A stretch of 64,000 nt of DNA. It comes from Peronospora farinosa. Taxonomy: Eukaryota; Oomycota; Peronosporomycetes; Peronosporales; Peronosporaceae. Of this stretch, positions 52,760 to 62,617 are shown piece by piece; the stretch's first letter is position 1, and the number at the start of each line of letters is the position of its first letter. Made by a program: the position numbers and the translations under genes. The notes beneath the pieces were generated by a model, which did not search any database, was not told the DNA's origin, and was given only the letters and a program-made list of their open reading frames with translations. The stretch covers positions 310,001-374,000 of the forward strand of contig CANTFK010000020.1 in NCBI GenBank assembly GCA_947646735.1, given 5' to 3'.

Positions 52760-55546
52760 CTACTTTGGTGGACCAAATGCTTCGGTCAACACCACCTGTA
52801 GCTGCTCATGTGAGCGCTTGGACAAGCCGACGGCCGGAGCCGCAAGGGTTTCCCGGCCAATGTACTCAAGGTGCTGCTTCTTGCCCAGCAACTTCTCAAT
52901 GTGAGCCTGGGCGTACGTCCAGGCACCCTGGTTGATTGGCTCTTCTTGAACCCAGACAAACTTCTTGGCTTTCTTGAACTTCGCGAGTTCGTCGGTAACC
53001 TGCTCGAAGGGAAACGGCGCCAGCTCTTCTAAACGGACAAGCGCAATCGTCTCAGGATTCTCGCTGCGTGCGAGACGCTCCTTTGCAAGCTCATAGTAGA
53101 ACTTGCCCGAACAGAAGTAGACCTTCTTGACCTGCGAGGCGTTTGTGATTGTTGGGTCTGAAAGAACTGGCTGGAACGTGGTGCTTGGTCCCATCTCGGA
53201 CAGTGGAGATGTTGCATCGGCAAGGCGTAGCAGCATTTTGGGTCCCATAACGACTACGGGTTTGCGGAATGTACGCTGCTGTTGACGACGAAGCAGGTGG
53301 AAGAAATTGGCCGGTGTAGTCACATTTACCACAATCATGTTGGCGTCGTGTTGGAACTGCTTCCACACGGGCTCCGTGTCCGATTTATCTACAGACGAGC
53401 GCGGGGTCAGTGCTGGAGTGTCAACCAATTGCAAGAAGCGCTCAACCCGACCGCTAGAGTGATCAGGACCAGCTCCATCGTTGCCGTGAGGCAGTAACAG
53501 CATGAGACCCGACTGACGCATCCACTTTGATTCTGCACTCGACAAGAGTTGATCAATGACGATCTGGGCACCATTGAAGAAGTCACCAAACTGCGCTTCC
53601 CAGATTACGAGATTGTTAGGGCTCTCCACTGAGTAGCCATACTCATACCCCATGACAGCAAGCTCTGACAGATTGCTGTTGACAACACTCAGCTTACCAA
53701 CGGTATCAGACTTCTTGGGCAAGTGGTGCTGTAGCGGGAAATAACGCTCCTCGGTTTCCTGGTCCGTGAACGAGGCGTGCCTTTGACTGAAAGTGCCGCG
53801 GCGGCAGTCTTGCCCGGAAAGACGTATCGAGTGACCGTCTTGCATCAGCGTGCCGAACGCCATAGCTTCAGCTGTGGCCCAGTCGACACGCACATCCTCA
53901 GGATTTTGGTCGTCCTTCACTTGCAGCAATTTTTTTTGCCGCGATTTAATATGCGTGCGCTGCAGACGGCTGTGAGGTTGAATACGATCGGGAAGCTCTA
54001 CGGATGCAAGACCGACTTGAATGAGGTTGTCGATATCAACACCAGTTGCATCGTTAGCGTACAGATCTTCAGGATTTGGCTGCGCCATAGTTGCCCACTT
54101 GCCCTTGAACGCATCGATCTCCGTGGGCACGTAAATAGGTTCAACAGTGACGAGTTTGAGCTCGCTTTCAAGGTGCTCGTTCAAGATTTCGACAGTCTTT
54201 TCGAAAGTGGTGCGCGAGACGAGGCCACTTTCTTCCAGCTCGTGGGCAAATTTGATTGGGAATCGCTCAGCCTGATCAACACGTTCGTACATCTTGGGCT
54301 GCGTGAAGCGCGGCTCATCTACCTCGTTGTGTCCATGACGGCGGAACGTTATCAAATCGATGACAATATCCTTATGAAAATGGTTACGATACGCTACAGC
54401 AAGACGACATGCACGAATCACGTCGATCATGCTTTCACCATTGACGTGCAACACCGGTGCTTCGATGCTCTTTACAACATCCGAAGCATAGCGTGTAGCA
54501 CGTGCATCGGGGTACGTGGTCGTATAACCCACCTGATTGTTAACCACAATGTGCACTGATCCGCCAACCTGGAAGTCGGGTAGTTGCGAAAGCGCTAAGG
54601 CTTCCGGAACACACCCTTGTCCAGCAAATGCCGCGTCACCGTGCAGCAGCAACGCCATTGCGTTTGTATTGGTATCACCATCGTTCTTGGCACGTACTTT
54701 TCCTGCGACTACCGCATTGATGATCTCCAGGTGCGAAGGATTATGCACGAGCGACACATGCACCTGCTTGTCTGCATACTTCTTGTCAATTGTCGTGGCA
54801 ATGTGCGACGAAACGTCATCAATACCACGAAAATTGTTAGGAAACTCTGAGTTTCCACGGACCTTGTGGAAGATTCGATGCACCGGATATTCCAGTGGTC
54901 CAACTAGCAGTGCTAGGCGTCCACGGTGTGGCATGCCAATCACAACATCCGTGACACCTGACATCGTGCAAGCTTGGAGCACTGTTTCGACTGCTGGGAG
55001 CATGGATTCTGCTCCTTCACCTGAATATCTCTTGAAGGACGCAAACTTCTTGGCCATAAAGGTCTCAAACACATCAGCACGCATCATACTGTAGTAGGAA
55101 TTACGTAGATCCGAAGGAGATACTTCTATACTTGATAATGTCTCAGCTGCATTGGCCAACCACTTTTTCTCCTCCATTGACGTCAAATGTTCGAATTCAA
55201 AGCCAATTTTACTGCAATAGACACGATGTAGTTCATCATAGAGTTGCTGTCCATTGGCCGCTGATACGGACACGACTCGAGCCAAGTCTGCAGTAGAAAG
55301 AGGACGATCCAGCAATGGCTGGAAGTTGGCTGCAGTGAGACTGGCAACAGCGGAGCGTGACTGAAGCTGCAATGGATCCAGATCAGCCTGTAGATGACCG
55401 GATTGACGGAAGGCCGTGGCCATGGACTGCACCGCTAAAGTTTCAAGGGATGATACTGATGAGAAAAGTGCCTTTGGAAGAAGTACAGTGGTTTGCTTTA
55501 CTGGAATGAAGCAGTGGCGTGTCAGGAGACCCGGGAGACGCAACAT
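52760..55546 (-). CDS. DHTKD1: 2-oxoadipate dehydrogenase E1 (DHTKD1-like)
   Basis: This single exon encodes 928 residues (human DHTKD1 919; OGDH about 1020). It is a thiamine-diphosphate E1 that decarboxylates 2-oxoadipate in lysine/tryptophan breakdown, working with the E2/E3 of the 2-oxoacid dehydrogenase complex in mitochondria. The N-terminus is Arg/Ser/Leu-rich without acidic residues, like a targeting peptide. Cofactor motifs are GDAAFAGQG and NNQVGYTT. DHTKD1-type features are FKRYSGEGAESM, TDVVIGMPHRGRL, RGNSEFPNNF, WEAQFGDFFNGAQI and DGAGPDHSSGRVERFLQ. OGDH in the family has GCEVLI and GMGPEHSS instead. The catalytic SGQDCRRGTFSQRHA block is present. The start at 55546 follows an initiator-like site by under 30 bp. 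Long frames on the other strand are shadows. Confidence 0.93.
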   Translation of the reverse strand: MLRLPGLLTRHCFIPVKQTTVLLPKALFSSVSSLETLAVQSMATAFRQSGHLQADLDPLQLQSRSAVASLTAANFQPLLDRPLSTADLARVVSVSAANGQQLYDELHRVYCSKIGFEFEHLTSMEEKKWLANAAETLSSIEVSPSDLRNSYYSMMRADVFETFMAKKFASFKRYSGEGAESMLPAVETVLQACTMSGVTDVVIGMPHRGRLALLVGPLEYPVHRIFHKVRGNSEFPNNFRGIDDVSSHIATTIDKKYADKQVHVSLVHNPSHLEIINAVVAGKVRAKNDGDTNTNAMALLLHGDAAFAGQGCVPEALALSQLPDFQVGGSVHIVVNNQVGYTTTYPDARATRYASDVVKSIEAPVLHVNGESMIDVIRACRLAVAYRNHFHKDIVIDLITFRRHGHNEVDEPRFTQPKMYERVDQAERFPIKFAHELEESGLVSRTTFEKTVEILNEHLESELKLVTVEPIYVPTEIDAFKGKWATMAQPNPEDLYANDATGVDIDNLIQVGLASVELPDRIQPHSRLQRTHIKSRQKKLLQVKDDQNPEDVRVDWATAEAMAFGTLMQDGHSIRLSGQDCRRGTFSQRHASFTDQETEERYFPLQHHLPKKSDTVGKLSVVNSNLSELAVMGYEYGYSVESPNNLVIWEAQFGDFFNGAQIVIDQLLSSAESKWMRQSGLMLLLPHGNDGAGPDHSSGRVERFLQLVDTPALTPRSSVDKSDTEPVWKQFQHDANMIVVNVTTPANFFHLLRRQQQRTFRKPVVVMGPKMLLRLADATSPLSEMGPSTTFQPVLSDPTITNASQVKKVYFCSGKFYYELAKERLARSENPETIALVRLEELAPFPFEQVTDELAKFKKAKKFVWVQEEPINQGAWTYAQAHIEKLLGKKQHLEYIGRETLAAPAVGLSKRSHEQLQVVLTEAFGPPK

Positions 55547-55550
55547 CAGA

Positions 55551-55572
55551 GACTCGGGAAATTGTGAAATGG
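55551..55572 (-). promoter_or_regulatory. Initiator/FPR-like core promoter of DHTKD1
   Basis: On the minus strand CCATTTCACAATTTCCC resembles the oomycete initiator followed by the flanking promoter region (CAATTTC). It lies 5-26 bp upstream of the start codon, implying a very short leader. Confidence 0.5.
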
Positions 55573-55847
55573 CAAAGGCGAGGAACGGAGCTGTTCAGAA
55601 TTGGGTTTTTTGAGTTATTGAGGTGAGATGGCGACAGGTATTCCTTGGTATGCTGTAAATAACCCAGTCTTTCTTGTCTCTTTTTGCGAGACTAAACTGT
55701 TTGCAGGGTGATGGGAATATTGAAATCCAAACGCAAGATAGGATGTTGACCGACGCAATACGGAAATCAAGAGAAAACCTGACATTGAAGCATGAATGGG
55801 GACAAAGACGGGTCAAACAGATGTTTATCGGTATGTCAAGTTAGAGT

Positions 55848-55950
55848 GCGTCGTCCTATTCGTCCTGCGTCGTCCTATTCGTCCTGCGTCGTCCTATTCG
55901 TCCTGTTTGTCCTGCTCCGTTGTCCAGCGTCGTCCTGTCTGTCCTGTTCC
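55848..55950. repeat. 19-bp tandem repeat
   Basis: GCGTCGTCCTATTCGTCCT occurs three times in a row, followed by degenerate TCGTCCTGTC-type units, upstream of the DHTKD1 promoter. Confidence 0.85.
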
Positions 55951-56123
55951 GTTACCCAAGACTTGTTCGTGTTTATTGACGTTTTATATGACTTGCTCGA
56001 TAATATGTACGCACGTACCCATTGGTGATGGCATAGCTTCAGGAAAATCTCGTACTGATCTGTTTGGTTAAGCATTTGTGCTGCGACGTCACAAAACTTA
56101 TAGAGGATAATTAGGTACTGGCA

Positions 56124-56190
56124 GTAATGTTGACAGTGAACTGTGCTAAGCAGTATGGTACTGCTTAGCATAGTTCACAGTCAACATTAC
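56124..56190. repeat. Long near-perfect hairpin
   Basis: The 32-base arms 56124-56155 and 56159-56190 pair with two mismatches around a 3-base loop (TGG). The left arm begins GTAATGTTGACAGTGAA. It may be a small-RNA precursor, a foldback transposon remnant or a terminator; there is no direct evidence for any. Confidence 0.85.
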
Positions 56191-56489
56191 TAGCTTGACG
56201 ATGCACCGGGTGCAATGTCCCCGGCTTCTGGATGTTCATACCGACAAGCTGCCGTCGAGGAGTGCAAGCATTTCGTCAGTGCTCAAGGTGCAGACAATTT
56301 ACATAATTCGATTCTTGTCAGAGACAGCGCTGATGTGATTGAAGGTGATGAGGTGCTCAGCGAAGCTTGGAGCAGTTTAAATGCCCCCTTTAGCCGAGTA
56401 CGGTTCGTCTTCAGCACACTGACTCCGTATGCCGCTTTGCCAGCTACTGTAATGGCTCGACTGAAATTGCAATAGCTGGCATGGAGCGA

Positions 56490-56620
56490 GACATCCCAGA
56501 CGATGACCATGCTGCGACATCTCGCTCTACGCTTTCAAGTGCCATTACAATTCGAGCCATTGACATTTATTATGCTGCGCGACATTTGCCATGCGCAGCA
56601 TCGTAAATGTCTGGGACGTC
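56490..56620. repeat. Compound inverted repeat
   Basis: The inner arms GACATTTATTATGCTGCGC (56562-56580) and 56593-56611 pair at 17 of 19 positions. The outer arms GACATCCCAGAC (56490-56501) and 56609-56620 pair at 11 of 12. It may be a decayed palindromic mobile element. Confidence 0.65.
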
Positions 56621-57321
56621 ATGCTCATAAGTTAGAGCACAACACTTGATAATAATTTCCTCAAAACACTCTTGTCGTCAGTCCGAGCACTTGGCCGGTG
56701 ACATCTCCCGCTTACTTGGGCAGATATTAGCATTTCTGCTTGTTTCCGTCACAGTAAAGTTATATCATGCGATAGAGACCTTCTTGATTTAGCTCTCGGT
56801 GTCATCAGCACTTGTTTTCGCTTCGTCCTAACTTTGCATCACTCTGGTGCAAATATGCAAAGCCTCTCTTGACATCGATATTATATGATTAACTAAATGT
56901 CTTGCCTCTCACTGACAAGGCCGCGTTCGTGTCGAACACCGACATTCCTCGTGCCATAAGTAAAAAACATACAGAGTCGTCGCTACGTCGAAAAGAGCTT
57001 CTTACGAGGACTTTACCGAAACATCTTCTTGGAAACTTCCGGAGAGGCTCCTCCCACTCTTGATATGACACGCACAATGCGCGACTCAACTTGCAGCTTT
57101 TTTTTGATGCGCTTCCTGGTGCATTCAACGGTGCAAAGTACTTGTTCATGCTAGTGCAATCATGCAAGAAAATCTTCCGTTATTTCTCGCCTTGTGTCCT
57201 CACGACCAACAGATCAAACGGACTTGGCTCACCAGCTCTCATACTTCATGTTGTCATTGTTTCATTTGCTCTTTGGTCAGCACAAGTAGCTCAATCAATT
57301 CTCAATTCCTTTGGCACTACA

Positions 57322-58869
57322 ATGTGGTCAAGCGCAAGTCACGACGGAGCTCAGCAGTCTGTCCTGCTCGCACTCGGCACATTAACCGCTTGCTACGTAT
57401 CGTGGAAGCTCTTAAACCTACCCGTTCCATCGCCGGATCCAGGCATGGAAAACCTCTTCCGCCCTGCTTCGACATTGCCGATCCTGGGCAACACTTTGGA
57501 TGTGATGCGCTCTCGCTATCGGATGAGTGACTGGATTAACGACCAGACTGACGCAAGTGGAGGTCAGCCGTGGATCCTTCAATTGATGTTTCAACCACCC
57601 TGGGTTGTGCTCTCCATGCCCAACGACCTCAACGACGTGTTTGTGGATAGTTTCGATGTGTTTGAAAAGAGCGGAGTCCTTGGAGACATCTCGTTCGATG
57701 TATTGGGCAATGGGTTACTCAACGTCAATGGGGACAAGTGGAAGCAGCAACGTCGAGCTGCCAGTCATCTCTTCTCGACAAAGAGCATTCGTCAAGTTAT
57801 GGAGCCGGTGATCCGCGAAAAAACACTGCAGCTTCGAGACGTCCTTGCACAATGTGCCGGTCGTGATCAGATTGTTAGTATGAAGCCACTACTAGGCAAG
57901 TTCACTAGCGATGTTTTCACACGCATTGGTTTCGGCGTAGAGCTCAACCAACTTGGTGGAGACGTTCTTGTTGACGAGATGCATCCGCTGGACATTGCCC
58001 TACACGCTGTGCAGAACCGTTTCCAGACTCCAATGTGGATGTGGAAGCTTGCGCGATTCCTTAACGTCGGCCCTGAAAAGCGTCTCCGAGACAGCATGAA
58101 AATCGTCAATGACATGGTGCGAAACATTATGTTGCGATCTGTGAGCGAGAAAACACGAGGAGATGAGAAGAAAAGTTTGCTGACGTTGTTGATGACAAGC
58201 AATCCGAACGCAAAGCCGCGCGAGCTTCAGGACACGGCTGTCAATTTCTTTATCGCTGGGAAGGACACGACATCTTTTAGCTTATCGTGGCTCATTGTGA
58301 TGATGAATCGGTACCCTCGTGTTCTAGAAAAGATTCGCGAAGAGATCCGATCAGTGTTACCGGGCCTTTTAACTGGAGAGACGGATGCACCAACTCTCGA
58401 GGACACGCACAAACTCGTATACTTGGATGCAGCAGTGAAAGAAAGTGTGCGTTTGCAGTCCGTTTCCACATATCGATACACGACTCGAGATACGACGCTT
58501 ACGGATGGTGCATTCATTAAGAAAGGCACAGTGGTGGTCGTGTCCAAGTACGCTGCTGCCCGACGCAAAAATGTATGGGGGGACGATGCCGCTGAATACA
58601 GACCCGAGCGCTGGTTAGACGAAACAACCGGAGAGCCCAAAAATATCGCACCACCACAATTCATCTCTTTCAGCACGGGACCGCGCAAGTGCATTGGAAT
58701 GCGTCTTGCCATGCTTGAAATGAAGACTGTCATGGCTGTGCTTTTCAGTCGCTTCGATATTGAAACATTGGAGGACCCTTTCAAGATCACATACGACTTC
58801 TCTTTTGTACTGCCGGTAAAAGGACCCTTAGCCGTGCGCGTCCGTGACCGCATCGCATCCTGTATGTAA
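57322..58869 (+). CDS. Cytochrome P450, CYP86-like
   Basis: The frame is 515 residues from the chosen ATG; it stays open upstream to 57091. The N-terminal membrane anchor is SVLLALGTLTACYVSWKLL (about residues 10-30), followed by a Pro-rich hinge LPVPSPDPG. Motifs: I-helix AGKDTTSFSLSW (about 311-322), K-helix ESVR (about 374), RPERW (about 426) and heme loop FSTGPRKCIGMRLA with axial Cys about 456. PILGNTLDV and the fatty-acid hydroxylase-like overall pattern suggest CYP86/CYP94-type omega-hydroxylation at the ER, but the substrate is not known. I chose M at 57322 because the anchor follows directly; a start at 57091 would add a second hydrophobic stretch. Confidence 0.92.
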   Translation: MWSSASHDGAQQSVLLALGTLTACYVSWKLLNLPVPSPDPGMENLFRPASTLPILGNTLDVMRSRYRMSDWINDQTDASGGQPWILQLMFQPPWVVLSMPNDLNDVFVDSFDVFEKSGVLGDISFDVLGNGLLNVNGDKWKQQRRAASHLFSTKSIRQVMEPVIREKTLQLRDVLAQCAGRDQIVSMKPLLGKFTSDVFTRIGFGVELNQLGGDVLVDEMHPLDIALHAVQNRFQTPMWMWKLARFLNVGPEKRLRDSMKIVNDMVRNIMLRSVSEKTRGDEKKSLLTLLMTSNPNAKPRELQDTAVNFFIAGKDTTSFSLSWLIVMMNRYPRVLEKIREEIRSVLPGLLTGETDAPTLEDTHKLVYLDAAVKESVRLQSVSTYRYTTRDTTLTDGAFIKKGTVVVVSKYAAARRKNVWGDDAAEYRPERWLDETTGEPKNIAPPQFISFSTGPRKCIGMRLAMLEMKTVMAVLFSRFDIETLEDPFKITYDFSFVLPVKGPLAVRVRDRIASCM

Positions 58870-61227
58870 ATCTCCTTCTTCCGATCGAGTACATGTGAGG
58901 CAGTTAGCAACCACCGATATAGCTAAAACAACACCCCCATAGATCAAAACCTAAGGCATTCCTGCTACTTCCGACCTCAACAACTTTTACGAGTTTGCAT
59001 TTCTCTCTCTCGTGTTTGATCTTACGCACCACCTTGAGCGATACCCAAAGATACATTGCAACTGGAGCTTTAAGTCGTTGTCTGTGTGTGTTTTGGACAG
59101 CTACATGATAATCTGCCAAGACAGTTCAGTAGCGCTACATTAGCACTTTTGTTGCTCTTAGCAGTTGAGATTCCTGTGCTCGATATCTAGAAGAATAATA
59201 TGTTGGTAAGGTAGTGTACCTTAGGCTACGGGCACCCTGGGCTTTTCATTGCTCTGCAAGAGGACTGTCATCATCCGGCAGTCCTCTAGCAAAGCAATGT
59301 AACTTCTTTTGGTCGCAGCCGCCGCTAAATCAGAGTTTGTCTCTTGGGCCATAGCCTTGTAGATCAACATTTGTTGCCGTGATTCCACGAGCGAATTGAG
59401 AAAACAATCGGTGAAGCAAGGGGTCGCATGTTGTCGCAAAGCACACTTTGTCCCCTTTCAGTGTTGACCTCATTGTTGAGTATCTGAAATATCCTCGTGA
59501 ATGAACAAGATGATCAAACACGCAAAGTCCTTTCAGCTTCTAAATGACAGCAAAGCTAGCACACGCCGAGCGCACTGTCGGCTTATCCGACATCAAAGCG
59601 ATTGGTGCAGCATCCACTACTGCAAGAAAAAATGATGAGTTCGGAAAAGCGTTTCAGAACATGATAACGTAATTCGACAGTAACCCCAACTCAACGTGCG
59701 CTGCATTATTGAGTAACGTCAACAGCGAGAGCCTGTATCATACGTATTACAAATAGCACTGAGATAAATTCCCCAAAAAAGAAGATAATGCGTTGTAATC
59801 GACGCTTCTTAACGGACTGATTTTCTTGCTCGAGATGGGGAGAAGGTCCAGAGCCGTCCGTATCCAGGATGCTTGAGCGGATCACGAATGCGTCAGTCTT
59901 CAATGGAGAAACTACATGATTACTGCTTTTCTTCTTTTTCTTCTTTAAGGAATCTCAATGGAGGGCAGCCAGCTGGACGTTGATACGTACGACGCCAGCG
60001 GTAATTTTGACGAGCGTGGTGAATACTGGAACAAATTGAGTCAAGCAAGGGTTTTGTTGCTTACCTGAGGAGCAAGATAGGCCCCCAGATGTTTTCTCCT
60101 GCTTCGTAAGCCTCGATGAAAGCTAACAGGTACCTAATCGATGCGCCTAACGTAAGCACACAGCATCGTTCAGCGTCATTAACTTCAAACCCCTACACGA
60201 CTGACTGGTATCAATGGAGATTGCTGGATCCATTAAAAGCACACATGTGACTTGATCTCCAACCGCTTGTGCTCTGGACGAGGAGTGGAAACAGAGGGAG
60301 GATTCGCGTCGGCTAGATGTGTTTCAATTAGCTTGGTTATTACTTTGGTTCGATAGGCGTAGTTCCAATTGATCGTTCATTCGGTATTTCGCGTGGTACT
60401 GCATACTTTCTAAGAAAAGATCATTGTCGTTATCCAGCCAAGAAAGTATCAACGAAACGAAGATAAGAGAGCATCAAAGAGTCGAAAGTGAGTCGAGGTC
60501 GACGAGAGTTGAAGACAGTTGCTGCATACTTTTTCCAACAGTTTGTCGGCCCAACATTCCATAGTAGAGCACACCCTCGTAGCTAATATAATAGTCTTAG
60601 AGTGACTAAGTGTGTTATACGCAAAGACTCATGAAGTGATTGAAAGAAGCCCGATGTGTATCAAGTCAAGGGTAGTTGTCTTTGCTGTCTTCCGATTCTA
60701 GCGGACGAAAGTGTTGAAAAGCACGACCAATGCACAAATTCCAAAAAGATTACTGGGTTTGACGGGCTGCTTCATGTTAAGTTCTCTGACTGATACTATG
60801 AAAATCTGCCATTGCACGAGCTATGTAAATATGAACAGCTAGCATGGAAGGCGATCAGCATGCACTCAACACCACCAAGTTCGATATATTGAAGAAGTGG
60901 TTGACTTCATAAGTTATTCCATTAGCTTTATCTTCCTCTGCAAATTTCTGTAGCGACTTCTTGAGAAACAAAAATGCTGTGCGGTAGTAGTCTTTTGTTG
61001 TGCTGTGTACATATTGAAGGCAGAGCACGGTCCAAGGCAAGTGCTTTGAAGTTTCTCTAGTCTTTGCCGCCATCAAGACGTCGTATTTCCAGTATTGGTA
61101 GAAGTTGCTATGCAAACCAGCGCTAAATCACCATGTCTACATTTTTCGTATCCATTGTGCAGACATAGGTGCTACGCATCGTAAAAAGGAGACAGATGAA
61201 AAAATTCGTAGTACTCGACTGAAAATC
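58870..61227. other. 2.4-kb intergenic region, no gene recognised
   Basis: Several short frames exist: 59221-59521 (-); 59706-59903 (-) with a hydrophobic stretch FFFGEFISVLFVIRMI; 59958-60068 (+) starting MEGSQLDVDTYDASGNFDE; and 60855-61115 (-). None shows a known domain or clear splicing, so they may be pieces of a decayed gene or chance frames. Confidence 0.4.
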
Positions 61228-62488
61228 CTACTTACCATGGAGGTTAACGCCATTGCCAAGTTCAATTTGTGAGAGCTCTTCCAGGACTTGGTCGCCCGCA
61301 AGAATAGGCGGATACTTCTCTACAGCCTCGGGTGTTGCAAAGTGTCCCAACGGTTCCAGTGTCTTATCGGATGCTGTGTGCGAGAAAAGAGTAGACGACA
61401 CACGCCAAAGGCTCTTGCCAGCATTCTTGCGCTGCGCAATCGTCTCGAGGGTCGTGTCCGCTACCACAACTTCATGGAAGCCCGCTTGAACGTACCCGCC
61501 AGTCAGATACTCCATCTGCTTGCCCGCCTGAACGAGCAAACAGCCGTCAGGAACTTTCACAGCCGTACGTGTACCATCCCGAAGCCAAATGTACAGTCCC
61601 GGAAAACGAGACTTGCCATGGATCGTCAGTAGGTTTAGATCTGTAGCATCATGCACATGAAACGTGAGTTTCCTTGCACAACTCATAAAGATGTTTACAC
61701 GTTCTGAACGTACCGTAATGGTACGCCGCAAGAACGTCGTTTAACTTGTTGAACACGTTGAAATTACTGCCCGTAGGTGCCAGCAAATGCGGGCCGTATT
61801 TGATACATTTTTTCAGTGAATCTTTCTCCAGACCGAGTCCGAGGGCAATCATCTCCATAAGGTCCGAAACAGTGTCAAGCATCTTACCACCCCACATGTT
61901 CATAACATTCTCCCATTCAGGAAATGTCTTGGGGATCACAGGTTCCGCATTTAACTCGTCAAACTTGGTATTCTGGACAAAAATTCAGCAAGGGTGTTCA
62001 CCTCAGTCATGAGCACTCTTATTATTTTCAAAGCTTCTATTTTACTCACCACAGGGCGTTCACCAATCCGCCAAAAGAAGCGACTCTTCTTGTCCGCCTC
62101 AGGAGGACATAGAGACACTGGAGCGAAGCGCTTATCCAGCGTCGCAGCACGAGCGCAGTGATTGCGAGCACGTTCCTTACGCTCGGGTGTCACGCCCACC
62201 TGGTAGTGATATTCCGGCCGTGCGTCTTCCACAAAGTCCGTCGATTCAAAGTATCGCTCCATCATGTCCAAGAACGTGTCATTGTCACTATCCGCTGCTC
62301 GCTTTAGAGATGCATGAGGAATCCGTTCAGTTTTTTTTTAGATCGAAACATTAAGAAAGTTTTCGTTTTACCTCATCACGAACACAAAAAACACCAAAAT
62401 TGTAGAGCGATTCGGCAGCTTTATTGCACTCGCCCTTGTCACCTGTGACCTTGTAGTGCTTGAGGTCTATTACGGGGATATTGAGCAT
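61228..62488 (-). CDS. 2-oxoglutarate/Fe(II) dioxygenase, four exons
   Basis: Exons on the minus strand: 62488-62372, 62301-62050, 61972-61714, 61640-61228; introns of 70, 77 and 73 bp; 346 residues with agreeing phases. The isopenicillin-N-synthase/plant dioxygenase fold is recognised from the N-terminal IPVIDLKHY, the iron ligands in AYHYDLNLLTIHG (H-x-D) and the distal His in GGYVQAGFHEVV. WRVSST provides the R-x-S that holds 2-oxoglutarate. The first acceptor has a weak pyrimidine tract. GTAAGT overlaps the stop (HGK-stop), so a further 3' exon is possible. The substrate is unknown. It shares a 129-bp divergent promoter region with PRIM2. Confidence 0.88.
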
Positions 62489-62617
62489 TGCGATTGGGTG
62501 CTTCCTTGAGACTGACTGTCAACTTTCGGATGTTTGCTTTTTAATACCAAAAGGCTTAAATTAACCGACACTTTGGTTAGTAAAACTTCAGTACAAAAAA
62601 TAATTTCAAGCAAAACA
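62489..62617. promoter_or_regulatory. Short divergent promoter region
   Basis: 129 bp separate the dioxygenase start (minus) and the primase start (plus), so both promoters must lie here or overlap. No TATA box is visible. TCAACTTTCGG at 62519 is a weak initiator-like candidate for PRIM2. Confidence 0.5.

Larger units (their letters stand above)
55573..57321. other. Intergenic region between DHTKD1 and P450
   Basis: No convincing gene. It holds a 19-bp tandem repeat (55848-55950) and two long hairpins (56124-56190, 56490-56620). A small plus frame at 56215-56475 (86 codons) has no recognisable domain. The open frame upstream of the P450 (57091-57321) could be coding only if that gene starts earlier. 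Confidence 0.5.

Noticed and set aside
53777..55094. Two long plus frames opposite DHTKD1
   Set aside because: Shadows of the well-supported E1 gene with no motif of their own.
52760..55546. First call as 2-oxoglutarate dehydrogenase E1
   Set aside because: Length and signature blocks fit DHTKD1 better.
58227..58910. 227-codon minus frame opposite the P450
   Set aside because: Shadow of the P450 frame; the sense strand holds all known motifs.
59706..59903. Small minus frame with a hydrophobic segment
   Set aside because: No start context, neighbours or family resemblance; listed only as part of the intergenic region.
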